35,258 nucleotides of DNA from JBBDQZ01 sp040905705. GTDB taxonomy: Bacteria > Bacteroidota > Rhodothermia > Balneolales > Natronogracilivirgulaceae. The first letter of the stretch is position 1. The number at the start of each line of letters is the position of its first letter. Of the stretch, positions 15,085 to 23,707 are shown one piece after another. The DNA is taken from the NCBI GenBank assembly GCA_040905705.1, contig JBBDQZ010000036.1, forward strand, positions 1-35,258, in the 5' to 3' direction. The translations under genes and the position numbers were made by a program. The notes beneath the pieces were generated by a model. The model saw only the letters and a program-made list of their open reading frames with translations. It was not told the DNA's origin and ran no database searches.

Positions 15085-16644
15085 TTATGCAAGATTGGAT
15101 GTTTCAACTTTATTTTGGAAGAGGTGATCAAAATGCCTCCGTGCACTGCCATAAAACCTTCCTCTTGCCTGACTTATGGCTTTCCAACGTCTGATATTCG
15201 ACAGAGGGGTACTTCGTTCTGCCTCTTTAAGTAACTTTTCTGCTTCACGAAATAAAATATTATCCCATTCCTTGTGTGATTCAAGCTGGTTTTTCTGCAC
15301 TGACTCCCATAGTGAGTCAAAAAATAGATTGTCAATAGCCCTGCTGAACCGTTCTGTCCAGGGTGCTATTTTCTCATAATCAATTTTTTTAGAATCACCG
15401 CTGCTCAATAAGAGAGAAATGGATGGGCCGAGTACTTTTAATTGCATCTTTTGAGCTTTATCAACCCTTGCTTTGGAACGTTCTGCCAGCTTTTGCTTTT
15501 CACTTGTTGATGAAAACAGACGATAAACATTGGAAGGTATGGGAACCAGCCTCAAATGGAGACCATCGGTCTTACCCTGTCCGCGTATCAAAGCTTGTGT
15601 GATTAACAGCATGCTTTCTTTCTCATTTTCCTGAATTTCCATTGATATAGGTTCAGAAAACTCCTCCCCCAAAAGTACCTGTTGTAATATATTGTATGAA
15701 AATCCGGCACCACCAAGTGTCAGCGCCTTAACTCCTTTTTTCTCAATTGGGGTCCAGGGATCACCGGTCCGCCCCTTTAGATCTTCAACAGCGAAAATAC
15801 GGGCAGCTTCTGTATTGGTTCTCTGACAAATAATTTTGTTGTCCTTATTTGTACGAAAACGGATTCGCCGGCAGATTTCAAGAAAAAATGGGTCACAATC
15901 TTCCAGTGATAATGCACTTGTTCGTTTTCCGTCCCAGGGGAGATTCCATAAAAGAGCGTGGCCATCTTCTTTATAATATTCTGTTAGCCTGTGTCTGTTT
16001 CGTAGCAGAACCCGGAGGTCACGTGTTACTCGAGAACCCCAGGAAAAACCGGGAGCAAACCCTACAAATGGCCGATTACCAAATCCGCCATTCATTCTGA
16101 CAATGCCATAATTGCCTCTGCCAAGAAAACCCTCCATCGTTTGCAAAGTTAATAGAGCAAACAGCCAGTGCTCCGGATTTGGATTTCGTACCCGACTACC
16201 TTTAAGGTCATGATTTTTAGAGGTCACGAGCATATCCAGTTCATCGGGTGTGGATATATCCGATTTATATCCTGCATTCTCCAGTGAGCCCTCAGGTACA
16301 GGAGATTGTAGAAAAGCCGGTTTGGAAACATCCTTCACAACAAGATGCCAGGCAGCTTCACTGTTGCCGGCTAATCGAAGCAATGCCTTCTTCCATTCAT
16401 CCGTTTGATCCGGAATGGTACCGTTTGTTTCTCTTGCAACCGTCATAGCTCCCAATTGTACCAAAAAACTAAACCAGGGCTGATGCTGATGAGGTTGCAA
16501 CGCTTCAAATCCCAGGATTTTATCCCCGATTAACATTGGATAAATTTCCGGGAGACTGACTTCCCTGATTTTTTTGTTCAAAAGCCGGACTCGAATCAAT
16601 GAATCATCCAGCAAAGAAAATTTCATATTGGTCTCCACAGTCAT
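15085..16644 (-). CDS. cas8e: Cascade large subunit Cas8e (Cse1/CasA)
   Basis: 519 residues, the usual size. The start MKFSLLDDSLIRVRLLNKK is preceded in frame by MTVETN, so either Met may be used. The conserved region FLGRGNYGIVRMNGGFGNRP and then FAPGFSWGSRVTRDLRVLL correspond to the loop area of Cse1 involved in crRNA and PAM contact. Cas8e recognises the PAM and recruits Cas3. The gene starts 5 nt after the cas3 stop. The best test of the pyrimidine-ending PAM inferred from the array would be this subunit's PAM specificity. Confidence 0.93.
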   Translation of the reverse strand: MTVETNMKFSLLDDSLIRVRLLNKKIREVSLPEIYPMLIGDKILGFEALQPHQHQPWFSFLVQLGAMTVARETNGTIPDQTDEWKKALLRLAGNSEAAWHLVVKDVSKPAFLQSPVPEGSLENAGYKSDISTPDELDMLVTSKNHDLKGSRVRNPNPEHWLFALLTLQTMEGFLGRGNYGIVRMNGGFGNRPFVGFAPGFSWGSRVTRDLRVLLRNRHRLTEYYKEDGHALLWNLPWDGKRTSALSLEDCDPFFLEICRRIRFRTNKDNKIICQRTNTEAARIFAVEDLKGRTGDPWTPIEKKGVKALTLGGAGFSYNILQQVLLGEEFSEPISMEIQENEKESMLLITQALIRGQGKTDGLHLRLVPIPSNVYRLFSSTSEKQKLAERSKARVDKAQKMQLKVLGPSISLLLSSGDSKKIDYEKIAPWTERFSRAIDNLFFDSLWESVQKNQLESHKEWDNILFREAEKLLKEAERSTPLSNIRRWKAISQARGRFYGSARRHFDHLFQNKVETSNLA

Positions 16645-16649
16645 ATTAT

Positions 16650-19271
16650 TTATTTCGATGTAATGGACAGGCCGAAACGGTCGTATTCAAAGGTCTTTCC
16701 CGCAAAGTCAAAAGTAAAGCCTCCATCGAAGGCACTTACCGTGTTTTCCGGCACTTCTGTATTTTCGGGCACTTCATCAAAAAGCCAGTCGGCAACCGTA
16801 ATTTCTTTTACCGGATTTCCAAAGGGGCCGGTAACGGATTTTTCAAAAGTGAGGTGCACATCATCTCTTCCCAGACGTGTCTTAATGGATTTAAGATCCT
16901 CATTGAATCCACTGTTCCCAAATGGTTTGGAAAAATCAATCCCTACAAGACCCGGCAGCTGATTGTCTGCAAATTTTTGACCGTCAATATGTTGCTGGTG
17001 AGTTTCCCAAACATTACCTTTTTCTTCGACGAGCGATGACAGAACCTCCGGATGCAAAGAGCGTTCGACAAGTTTTCTATTATCATCCGGTATTTTCCAC
17101 CCGGACAAAGCAACATCTTCCAACACTTGCCAGGTTTTTTCCAAAATTCTAAGATCCTGATACACGGTGCCGAGACCAAATTTCCCTTTTCGAGCCTGAC
17201 CGTCTTTTGAAATAAATTGGCCGAGATCCCGGTCTTCCGGAGTTAGTACAACACATTGCGCTGTTTCAAATCCCTTTGGCCTGGGACGTTGATGGCGATG
17301 CAGACGACCGATACGCTGAAGTAGTACATCCATCGGACATAAATCTGAAATCATGAAATCGGCATCAATATCGAGACTTTGTTCGACGGTTTGTGTTGCC
17401 ACAGCTATGACAGAGTCACGACCCGCACTTTTCCCGAAATAGCTTTCAATTTCCAAATCCAGTTGTTTCCGGTCTTCAGCGGCAAATTGGGAATGGTGAG
17501 GAGCCGGAATGCCATCCGATTTGAACAGAATGCCTGAATCAGTACCTGCAATTTCTTCGATGGCTTTCTGAGTTTCAATGCAGTCGCTTACTTTGTTGCG
17601 AATAATCAATACACGTGCACCGGATCCGGCCTTTTCTAATGCAAGTTCTGCTATTTTATCCGGGTAACCTGCAATATTTTTGGTTTCAGCGCGAATATTT
17701 TTTTGAAAACCGGACGATTTTCCTGTAATCTCAAACGTTTTCTCTCGCATCTGGTTTGTATGGGTCAACAAAGGATATGCCACCATTTCAGCTTTCTCAG
17801 CTTCCGGTACAGGTTCCTTCTTTTTCATGGCAAACCGGTACCGGGATGAAGTTCCAAGAGTTGCGGACATCAATAATGCATGTCCGCCGGCCGAAAGATG
17901 AAGATCCAGGACACGTTCGAGCAAACGGGTCATGTATACATCCGAGGAATGTACTTCATCAACAACCAAAAAGTGGCGCAGCAATGCTGCCGTCCGCATG
18001 TGGGCATGCTTGACTTGAAGTGTTGCAAGCAAAACCTGGTCAATAGTACCAACCACCACCGCACCTGCAAGATATCTTTTGGGATGTTCTGCCGCCCAGC
18101 TACGCTCGCGTAACTCATCTTTCCTGTCATCATACCATAATACCTTGAAATGCGGGAGCGCTGTTCCTTCAACAGCGTCAACTTTCAGATACCCTGATAC
18201 AGCTTGTACAACAGGTGGTCGATTTTTATGCTCACCAAATGCTTTTTCCACCGCTTTTTCGACACGATCATAAAGTTGTGTTGCGGCACTTCGGGTAGGT
18301 ACAGCAAAATACATTCCATCAACAAGTCCTTCCTGATATAATTTCAAAAACCTGGAAAGTGCCGCTTCCGTTTTTCCGGAACCGGTGTCGGATTCCAGAA
18401 TGGTCAAACTACCTTCGGAGAACGTTGGCAATTCAAGGCATTGTTTTTGAATCTCAAAAGGTTCCCATGGAGAAAACATCCGGAATGATATCGGAGAATC
18501 TTTAATGATTTCACGGGGAATTCCGGCATCAAGTGTAAGTGCACGAATAGCTTTACCGGCATTATCCCGGGCACGTTGTATGTAGTTTTCCAGTGATTCT
18601 GTAAAACTAAAAAACCGGGTATCAGATCCAAGCCAGTCGGCAAGGGTGAGTATCCCGTTATATATGTGTTGGATCACCGGTTGATCAGGTATGGTGTTAC
18701 TGTCTTCTTTAAATGCATCTGGAAACCATTGTTTCATGCAAGTACTCAGTGAGGACAGTGCTTCAACCGGATCTCTACGCGTGTTTTTCTCCCAAAGACT
18801 TTGCTTGAAATTTGAACGTGGTAACACCGGTTTTCCGTGATGGGCCCATGTAGCAAACAAAAAGTGAACAGCTGTTTCCTGATTACTGAACCACGTTAAA
18901 ACATCCTGTATCCCCAAAGGAATAAGCAATTGCTCATGAAAGTTTTCATCGGCTTGAATAATTTCAATAATTGGACCCACATGCCCTTCCCTGGGGCCCT
19001 TTATGTCAAATGCCTGATTTTGAAATCCGTGATTCGCTTTTCCGGCATCATGTATGACAGAGAGTGCAGCAAAACGGGCAATTTGTATATCAGTAAGCTT
19101 CTCCTGACCTAACAGTCGTGCCAACCTTCGATTCAGTATTGTACGCATCAATAGCGCTTCAACTACAGCAGCAACATCGGCTGAGTGCGCTATCAACGGA
19201 TGCCAATGGGTGACGGCTCCATCCTCATTGCGATCAAGTTTTGCCCAGAAATCATCGGGAATCCCTTTCAT
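16650..19271 (-). CDS. cas3: CRISPR-associated helicase-nuclease Cas3, HD type
   Basis: 873 residues. The N-terminal HD nuclease shows HWHPLIAHSADV (His22-His29), the core VIHDAGKANHGF (His74, Asp75), WAHHGK (144-145) and LADWLGSD (Asp212). The superfamily 2 helicase has Walker A ESDTGSGKTEAAL (297-301 = GSGKT), the DEVH box (438-441) and the C-terminal motifs AVATQTVEQSLDIDADF and LLQRIGRLHRH. All catalytic residues appear intact, so target degradation should be possible. A C-terminal domain follows. It is co-directional with cas8e (5-nt gap) and starts 19 nt after the exonuclease stop, so exonuclease and cas3 probably share one transcript. Confidence 0.96.
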   Translation of the reverse strand: MKGIPDDFWAKLDRNEDGAVTHWHPLIAHSADVAAVVEALLMRTILNRRLARLLGQEKLTDIQIARFAALSVIHDAGKANHGFQNQAFDIKGPREGHVGPIIEIIQADENFHEQLLIPLGIQDVLTWFSNQETAVHFLFATWAHHGKPVLPRSNFKQSLWEKNTRRDPVEALSSLSTCMKQWFPDAFKEDSNTIPDQPVIQHIYNGILTLADWLGSDTRFFSFTESLENYIQRARDNAGKAIRALTLDAGIPREIIKDSPISFRMFSPWEPFEIQKQCLELPTFSEGSLTILESDTGSGKTEAALSRFLKLYQEGLVDGMYFAVPTRSAATQLYDRVEKAVEKAFGEHKNRPPVVQAVSGYLKVDAVEGTALPHFKVLWYDDRKDELRERSWAAEHPKRYLAGAVVVGTIDQVLLATLQVKHAHMRTAALLRHFLVVDEVHSSDVYMTRLLERVLDLHLSAGGHALLMSATLGTSSRYRFAMKKKEPVPEAEKAEMVAYPLLTHTNQMREKTFEITGKSSGFQKNIRAETKNIAGYPDKIAELALEKAGSGARVLIIRNKVSDCIETQKAIEEIAGTDSGILFKSDGIPAPHHSQFAAEDRKQLDLEIESYFGKSAGRDSVIAVATQTVEQSLDIDADFMISDLCPMDVLLQRIGRLHRHQRPRPKGFETAQCVVLTPEDRDLGQFISKDGQARKGKFGLGTVYQDLRILEKTWQVLEDVALSGWKIPDDNRKLVERSLHPEVLSSLVEEKGNVWETHQQHIDGQKFADNQLPGLVGIDFSKPFGNSGFNEDLKSIKTRLGRDDVHLTFEKSVTGPFGNPVKEITVADWLFDEVPENTEVPENTVSAFDGGFTFDFAGKTFEYDRFGLSITSK

Positions 19272-19290
19272 TGATACCCCTCTTGATTTT

Positions 19291-19848
19291 TTAAAAAAAA
19301 GACCAATTAAGTTTTTTCATTCCGACCTCTTTTAATGTGCCGATTTCTCCTCTTTCAATCAATTTCCAAAACAGTGCTTGTGTTGCCTGCGCATCCACCA
19401 AAGCGGTGTGAAGTTCACCATGAATGGAAATGTTGAAATATTGGAGTAAGAATTCCAATTTATAGCTACTAACTGTTTCAATAAGTCTTCTGGACAAGTT
19501 TAGTGTATCAATAAAAAAAACATTCGGACCTGTATGCCCGAATTTTCCTGCTTTATAAGCTATGAAATTGAGATCAAAACAGACGTTATGTCCAACTACT
19601 ACTCCCGATTTTAAATTTTTAAGTATTTTTGGAAGTTCGTTTTTCAGGTTTTCATCAGATGCATTGGATGATGTTTGATTCCATGTAAAAAGCACCTTGT
19701 TGCGGTCTAGTATTGCAACTTCCATAAGTTTGGACCCTTTTTCTACACAAAGTCCAGTCGTCTCAATATCAAGAAAGATAAAATTGGTCCTTTCAATTGA
19801 TTGGCTACATTTTGGATTTGACTCCCTTATTTCATTTATGTTTCTCAT
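19291..19848 (-). CDS. DEDDh 3'-5' exonuclease (DnaQ-like) at the head of the cas operon
   Basis: 185 residues comprising essentially one exonuclease domain. ExoI is FIFLDIETTGL (Asp27, Glu29), ExoII is GHNVCFDLNF (Asp92) and ExoIII is HTALVDAQAT (His147, Asp152), so all five DEDDh residues are present. It resembles the epsilon/RNase T branch, with no UvrC or polymerase fusion. It lies directly upstream of cas3 on the same strand. In other bacteria DnaQ-type nucleases trim the PAM-side 3' overhang of prespacers, and in some I-E systems such a domain is fused to Cas2. I infer a similar adaptation role here. A housekeeping DnaQ copy that happens to lie here is the alternative; the absence of any replication gene nearby argues against it. 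Confidence 0.88.
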   Translation of the reverse strand: MRNINEIRESNPKCSQSIERTNFIFLDIETTGLCVEKGSKLMEVAILDRNKVLFTWNQTSSNASDENLKNELPKILKNLKSGVVVGHNVCFDLNFIAYKAGKFGHTGPNVFFIDTLNLSRRLIETVSSYKLEFLLQYFNISIHGELHTALVDAQATQALFWKLIERGEIGTLKEVGMKKLNWSFF

Positions 19849-19938
19849 AATGGAGAGAACTGCAAGAAAATTCAGTATTAACTAAGTAATTGCATATAAA
19901 TTGAAGAGCGTTGTACTACTAAAATTAATACTAACATA

Positions 19939-19953
19939 TGACAAATAATGTCA
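19939..19953. promoter_or_regulatory. Palindrome between WYL regulator and exonuclease-cas genes
   Basis: On the minus strand TGACATTATTTGTCA is a perfect inverted repeat (5-bp arms, 5-bp centre), about 90 bp before the exonuclease start codon. Its TTTG could serve as a Bacteroidota -33 element, with TAATTTTA about 16 bp further on as a -7-like element, so a bound repressor would block the promoter. Eleven bases recur in the CRISPR leader. The repeat is seen; the regulator and its effect are inference. Confidence 0.4.
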
Positions 19954-19964
19954 CATCTATTTTT

Positions 19965-20894
19965 TTAATTTTTCCCCTTCAGATACATAGCTCCCCGGCT
20001 CATTCGTGTTTCCAAATACTGGATAAATGCCTCAGGCCCTTCCGCCCCCGCCTCCCCCGGTAGCCCTAAAACAAATCGGCTGACACCTTCAAATCCGTTG
20101 ACCTTCAATGTAATTTTCAACCAGTTCACTCCTTCCGGGGCGCGATTTAGCTGATTTTTAAATAATTGAATTTCACTCTCAGGGTATTCTTCCAGCAACA
20201 GCCGTATCGCCCGCTGGTTTAACCGCAGAGTTACCGTGCAACGCGGACGGCCGTTCATTCCGAACAGATCCGGCTTGGAGACCCGGTGTTTTGCCCCGGG
20301 TGTAAAGGTCTTGCCAAGCACTTCCACACGGCCGATCCGGTCCGGTTTGAATTGGCGTATCTCTCCCGATTCGGTATCGAGTGCATACAGATAGCGCATA
20401 TTGACACCGAACCCGACCGGCTCGACTTCACGGTCTCGTATGGTCCGGCTGTTAGGTGAGTTATAGTCGCGCAGGATTATGCGTCGGCGTTCTTTGACGG
20501 CATGGGTCAGATCCCGGATCACACCTGCCAGGGCACGGTCGACAACCAGCTCGGCCAGCTGTTCCAGATCGCTCAGGGCCGCCAGCTTTTTCAGCAAGTG
20601 GGGTTTGCGGGGATGGGTGGCATGGACCGAAAGCACGGCATCGCGTAACAGGCCGGTTTCATCCGGGTCGAGTACCGGAAGGAGTTCATCCTGACGGGTG
20701 TGCGAGGCGATACGGTACCGGTCACCTTCTTTTTCCAGATCAAAACCGGTTTCGCGCAGTATACCGAAGTACCGGTAAATCGTGCGTTCCGTAACCTCAA
20801 AACGCCCGGCAAGACGATTAACGGGGTAACCGCCCGATTGCCGCAGCAGGCGGATGATTTGCAGCAGGCTTAACAGTCGTTTGTGATCCGGCAT
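19965..20894 (-). CDS. WYL-domain transcriptional regulator
   Basis: 309 residues. The N-terminal helix-turn-helix (RLLSLLQIIRLLRQSGGYPV then RLAGRFEVTERTIYRYFGIL) is of the HTH_11/DeoR type. The WYL domain spans about 145-225 (RRIILRDYNSP ... VEPVGFGVNMRYLYALDTES), with RYLYALD replacing the usual WYL-x-A-x-D. A WCX-like C-terminal part follows. WYL proteins sense nucleic acids or nucleotides, and several regulate CRISPR-Cas or other defence loci. It is encoded immediately upstream of the exonuclease-cas3 genes in the same direction, with a 116-bp gap that contains a palindrome. Control of the cas operon is a reasonable inference but not proven. Confidence 0.9.
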   Translation of the reverse strand: MPDHKRLLSLLQIIRLLRQSGGYPVNRLAGRFEVTERTIYRYFGILRETGFDLEKEGDRYRIASHTRQDELLPVLDPDETGLLRDAVLSVHATHPRKPHLLKKLAALSDLEQLAELVVDRALAGVIRDLTHAVKERRRIILRDYNSPNSRTIRDREVEPVGFGVNMRYLYALDTESGEIRQFKPDRIGRVEVLGKTFTPGAKHRVSKPDLFGMNGRPRCTVTLRLNQRAIRLLLEEYPESEIQLFKNQLNRAPEGVNWLKITLKVNGFEGVSRFVLGLPGEAGAEGPEAFIQYLETRMSRGAMYLKGKN

Positions 20895-21130
20895 GGTAAA
20901 CGGGACCCGGGTCCGGTTTGAGTGTCATCAGCCGGCAATCTGCTCCCCCTCTTTCACAGTTGCCGGCCATGGCCTTGAAATATCAATCTAATACCCTTTC
21001 CATTGGCATGCAAATGCTATTGGCTTGTGCCGCCTCCGTCATCAATCCTTTTCCCCGTGCCCCCTCGTCAATGGCACGGAGCAGGGACTGTATTTTGCCC
21101 GGTTTCAAGATATCGCATGGGGATCATCTA

Positions 21131-21925
21131 TTACTTGCCCCGCTTCCGGTTCATGGACGACACCAAAATACATACAAGGCTTCGCGGAAAGAAGCGTACG
21201 GCAAAGACACCGGCTTTGTTCAACAGCCCCGGTATGATCACCCGCTTGCCTTTTATCAGCCCCCGGTACCCCGCCCGGGCTACTTTATCGGCCGGCATGA
21301 CCAGCATATTTCCGGCCAAAAAAGAGCTTTGCATGTCCGCCTGCCTGAAAAAGCCCGTTTTTGTCGGTCCGGGACACAGCGTGCTAACCAGGACACCCCG
21401 GGGTTTCAGCTCCGTGTGCAGTGCTTCCGTGAACATGAGGACATAAGCTTTGGACGCATAGTACGTACTCATAAAGGGGCCCGGTTGAAAGGCGGCTGTT
21501 GATGCTACGTTGAGGATTTTTCCCGATCCCCGGTTTTCCATATCGGCTCCGAATAACCGGCACAATTGGACCAGCGCGGTAATGTTCAGCCGGATCATTT
21601 CTTCTTGCCGAACCATATCGGTTGTAGTGAAAGATTCGTTGAGGCCGAATCCCGCATTGTTGACCAGTACATCGACTTCAACCTTTTGTGCTTGCAGCTC
21701 ATCGTATAATTCCTGTGCCGCCGCGGGTTTCGACAGATCCGCGGGGCATACGGCCACATTCACACCGTCCGATTGCCTGAATCCGGAAGCTATCGTTTCC
21801 AACTGTACCTGGTTGCGCGCCACCAGGATCAGGTTGAAGCCGCCGGCGGCAAAAACCTTGCTTAATTCATATCCAATACCCGAGGAAGCCCCGGTTATCA
21901 GTGCGGTTTGTTTGTCAGATTGCAT
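21131..21925 (-). CDS. Short-chain dehydrogenase/reductase
   Basis: 264 residues of the classical SDR type. The cofactor motif is TALITGASSGIG near the N-terminus, then NNAGFG, the catalytic Ser in NVASTAAF and the Y-x3-K pair in YYASKAY. It is closest to the YqjQ/DltE-like group with a LCPGPTKTGFF loop and a C-terminal hydrophobic tail. The substrate is unknown. It is divergent from the M48 protease gene; the 167-bp region between them holds the small inverted repeat TCACG-AATA-CGTGA at 22043-22056. The 236 bp between this gene and the WYL gene shows no gene. Confidence 0.9.
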   Translation of the reverse strand: MQSDKQTALITGASSGIGYELSKVFAAGGFNLILVARNQVQLETIASGFRQSDGVNVAVCPADLSKPAAAQELYDELQAQKVEVDVLVNNAGFGLNESFTTTDMVRQEEMIRLNITALVQLCRLFGADMENRGSGKILNVASTAAFQPGPFMSTYYASKAYVLMFTEALHTELKPRGVLVSTLCPGPTKTGFFRQADMQSSFLAGNMLVMPADKVARAGYRGLIKGKRVIIPGLLNKAGVFAVRFFPRSLVCILVSSMNRKRGK

Positions 21926-22092
21926 GGGTCATCTTCTCTAAATTTTTATGCCGGAGTTCCGGGAGCCGGATTTCAGGCACGTGTACTTTTTTGATATAAA
22001 GTATAGTTCTTATTTAAATTATGTTGGTATTTTTCATGTTAATCACGAATACGTGACGAACCCATCCAGGTGCTTTTCATGAACCTGAATCT

Positions 22093-23586
22093 ATGCAAAT
22101 ACTGAGAATCCGGCTCTTACTCTTTTTTTTCGTTACTTTTTTGATCGCAGGTTGTGCGATACAGAAGAACCCGGTTACCGGTTCTACACGGGCTTTCGGA
22201 TATTCCTGGGACCAGGAGGTTGACATAGGCAAGAAAGCGGATCCGGAAATCATCGCTCAATTCGGCCTGTATAACGAAGAACGGCTGGCGGCCTATGTAA
22301 CGGAAATGGGGGAACGCATTCTCGGACAAAGCCATTTGAGACGTCCCGAAACCGGGCAACAGTTCCGGGAGACGGAGTTTACTTTTCGCCTGCTCGACAG
22401 CCCCGTCATCAACGCCTTCGCTCTGCCGGGTGGTTATGTCTATTTCACACGGGGTATGATGGCTCATTTGAGTAACGAGGCCCAGTTTGCCGTTGTGATG
22501 GGCCATGAAATCGGACACGTTGCCGCCCGTCACGCGTCCCAGCGGGCTCTGAGACAGTCGATTGGACAGGTCTTTGTGATTGGAGGCTCTCTCCTCGGCC
22601 AGGAAATTTTCGGCCTGCCCGGCCAGGCCCTTATGGATTTGAGCCATTCCGCCGCACAGATGTTATATCTCAGCCACAGCCGGGCACACGAAAGGGAATC
22701 CGACCGGCTTGGCGTGGAGTATGCGGCTCTGGATGGTTTTGATGCTGCGGAAGGAGCGGTATTGTTTACGAGTCTGAAAAGAATCGCTGAACAGCACGAA
22801 CAAAATATACCCAATTTTTTGTCGACCCACCCTGATCCGGGTGAAAGAGAGCTAACCATCCCGCGAATAGCAGGCCAATGGGCTGAACGTGGTTATGAGC
22901 AGACATCGAGAAATGAAGACCGCTATATGGAGATGATTAACGGATTGGTTTTTGGCGAGGATCCCAGACAGGGTTTTAGCAGGGACGGTTATTTTTATCA
23001 CCCGGACCTGGCATTCCAGTACGAAGTTCCACCCGGGTGGGAGGTTATCAACCAGCCGTCACAGGTTATTTTACTGGGCCCGGAAGAAAAGGCTGTATCG
23101 GCTTTTCGAATCGATTCCGGGTCCGCCACTCCGCAGCAATCGGTACAATCGATCCTGTCCCGGGATGGTATCAACTTGATATCGGAGGAAACGGCGGCAA
23201 ACAGGGGCAATTTGAATGCCTATTCGGCCATAGCCGGGGCTACACTTGGAGATGGAACTCCTCTGACTCTTCATATCTATGCTGCCGCATATGAAAACAG
23301 GATTTTCAGGTTTATCAATTACTCAGAGCGCAACCGGTTTAATGATTTTGAATCCGATTTCACCAGTATTACAGAATCGTTCGATCGCCTTGTTGATCCG
23401 GATATTCTGAACACGGAACCGGTGCGGCTTCAAACATTCCGGGCCGGGCGGAGCGGCAGGTTTGAAACGTTCCTTCCTGAAACGCTGCCGATGCATATCC
23501 GTCCCCTGGATGTAGCTATTATCAACCAGGTCGAGCTTGATGAGCACATTGATCAGGGCCGCTGGCTTAAAATGCCTGTTCAGTAG
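22093..23586 (+). CDS. M48-family metalloprotease, lipoprotein
   Basis: 497 residues. The signal peptide ends in the lipobox LIAGC (Cys21), so the protein is lipid-anchored in the cell envelope. The zinc motif is HEIGH (His138, Glu139, His142) in VVMGHEIGHVAARHAS, with the third ligand Glu200 in HERESDRLG. N-terminal segments NPVTGS and DQEVDIGKKADPEI are typical of the BepA/YfgC and Oma1-like group. The C-terminal 200 residues lack TPR signatures I can recognise. Likely role is quality control of outer-membrane proteins; this is family inference. Confidence 0.92.
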   Translation: MQILRIRLLLFFFVTFLIAGCAIQKNPVTGSTRAFGYSWDQEVDIGKKADPEIIAQFGLYNEERLAAYVTEMGERILGQSHLRRPETGQQFRETEFTFRLLDSPVINAFALPGGYVYFTRGMMAHLSNEAQFAVVMGHEIGHVAARHASQRALRQSIGQVFVIGGSLLGQEIFGLPGQALMDLSHSAAQMLYLSHSRAHERESDRLGVEYAALDGFDAAEGAVLFTSLKRIAEQHEQNIPNFLSTHPDPGERELTIPRIAGQWAERGYEQTSRNEDRYMEMINGLVFGEDPRQGFSRDGYFYHPDLAFQYEVPPGWEVINQPSQVILLGPEEKAVSAFRIDSGSATPQQSVQSILSRDGINLISEETAANRGNLNAYSAIAGATLGDGTPLTLHIYAAAYENRIFRFINYSERNRFNDFESDFTSITESFDRLVDPDILNTEPVRLQTFRAGRSGRFETFLPETLPMHIRPLDVAIINQVELDEHIDQGRWLKMPVQ

Positions 23587-23672
23587 CATTTGAAAGTGCC
23601 TGAACACATCTGGATGATTCAGAAGCCGTTAACACCATATTTTTTTTGGAAAGTATAGTGGTTGATTTTAAA

Positions 23673-23688
23673 TTTAGTTGTAACTAAA
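23673..23688. promoter_or_regulatory. 16-bp palindrome upstream of the di-heme/Rieske operon
   Basis: TTTAGTTGTAACTAAA has perfect 7-bp arms around GT and ends 19 bp before the start codon at 23708. The position suits an operator over the promoter. No regulator gene is adjacent. The site is seen; its function is inferred. Confidence 0.4.
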
Positions 23689-23707
23689 AATAAATAGCCA
23701 AAAAGTA

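Noticed and set aside
10273..19848. Possibility that the CRISPR-Cas system is inactive or truncated
   Set aside because: All eight subtype I-E genes are full length, the Cas1 and Cas3 active-site residues are present and repeats 2-18 are identical, so the locus looks functional.
20918..21502. 194-codon plus-strand open frame between the WYL and SDR genes
   Set aside because: More than half lies antisense to the SDR gene and the composition does not look coding. No ribosome binding site is present.
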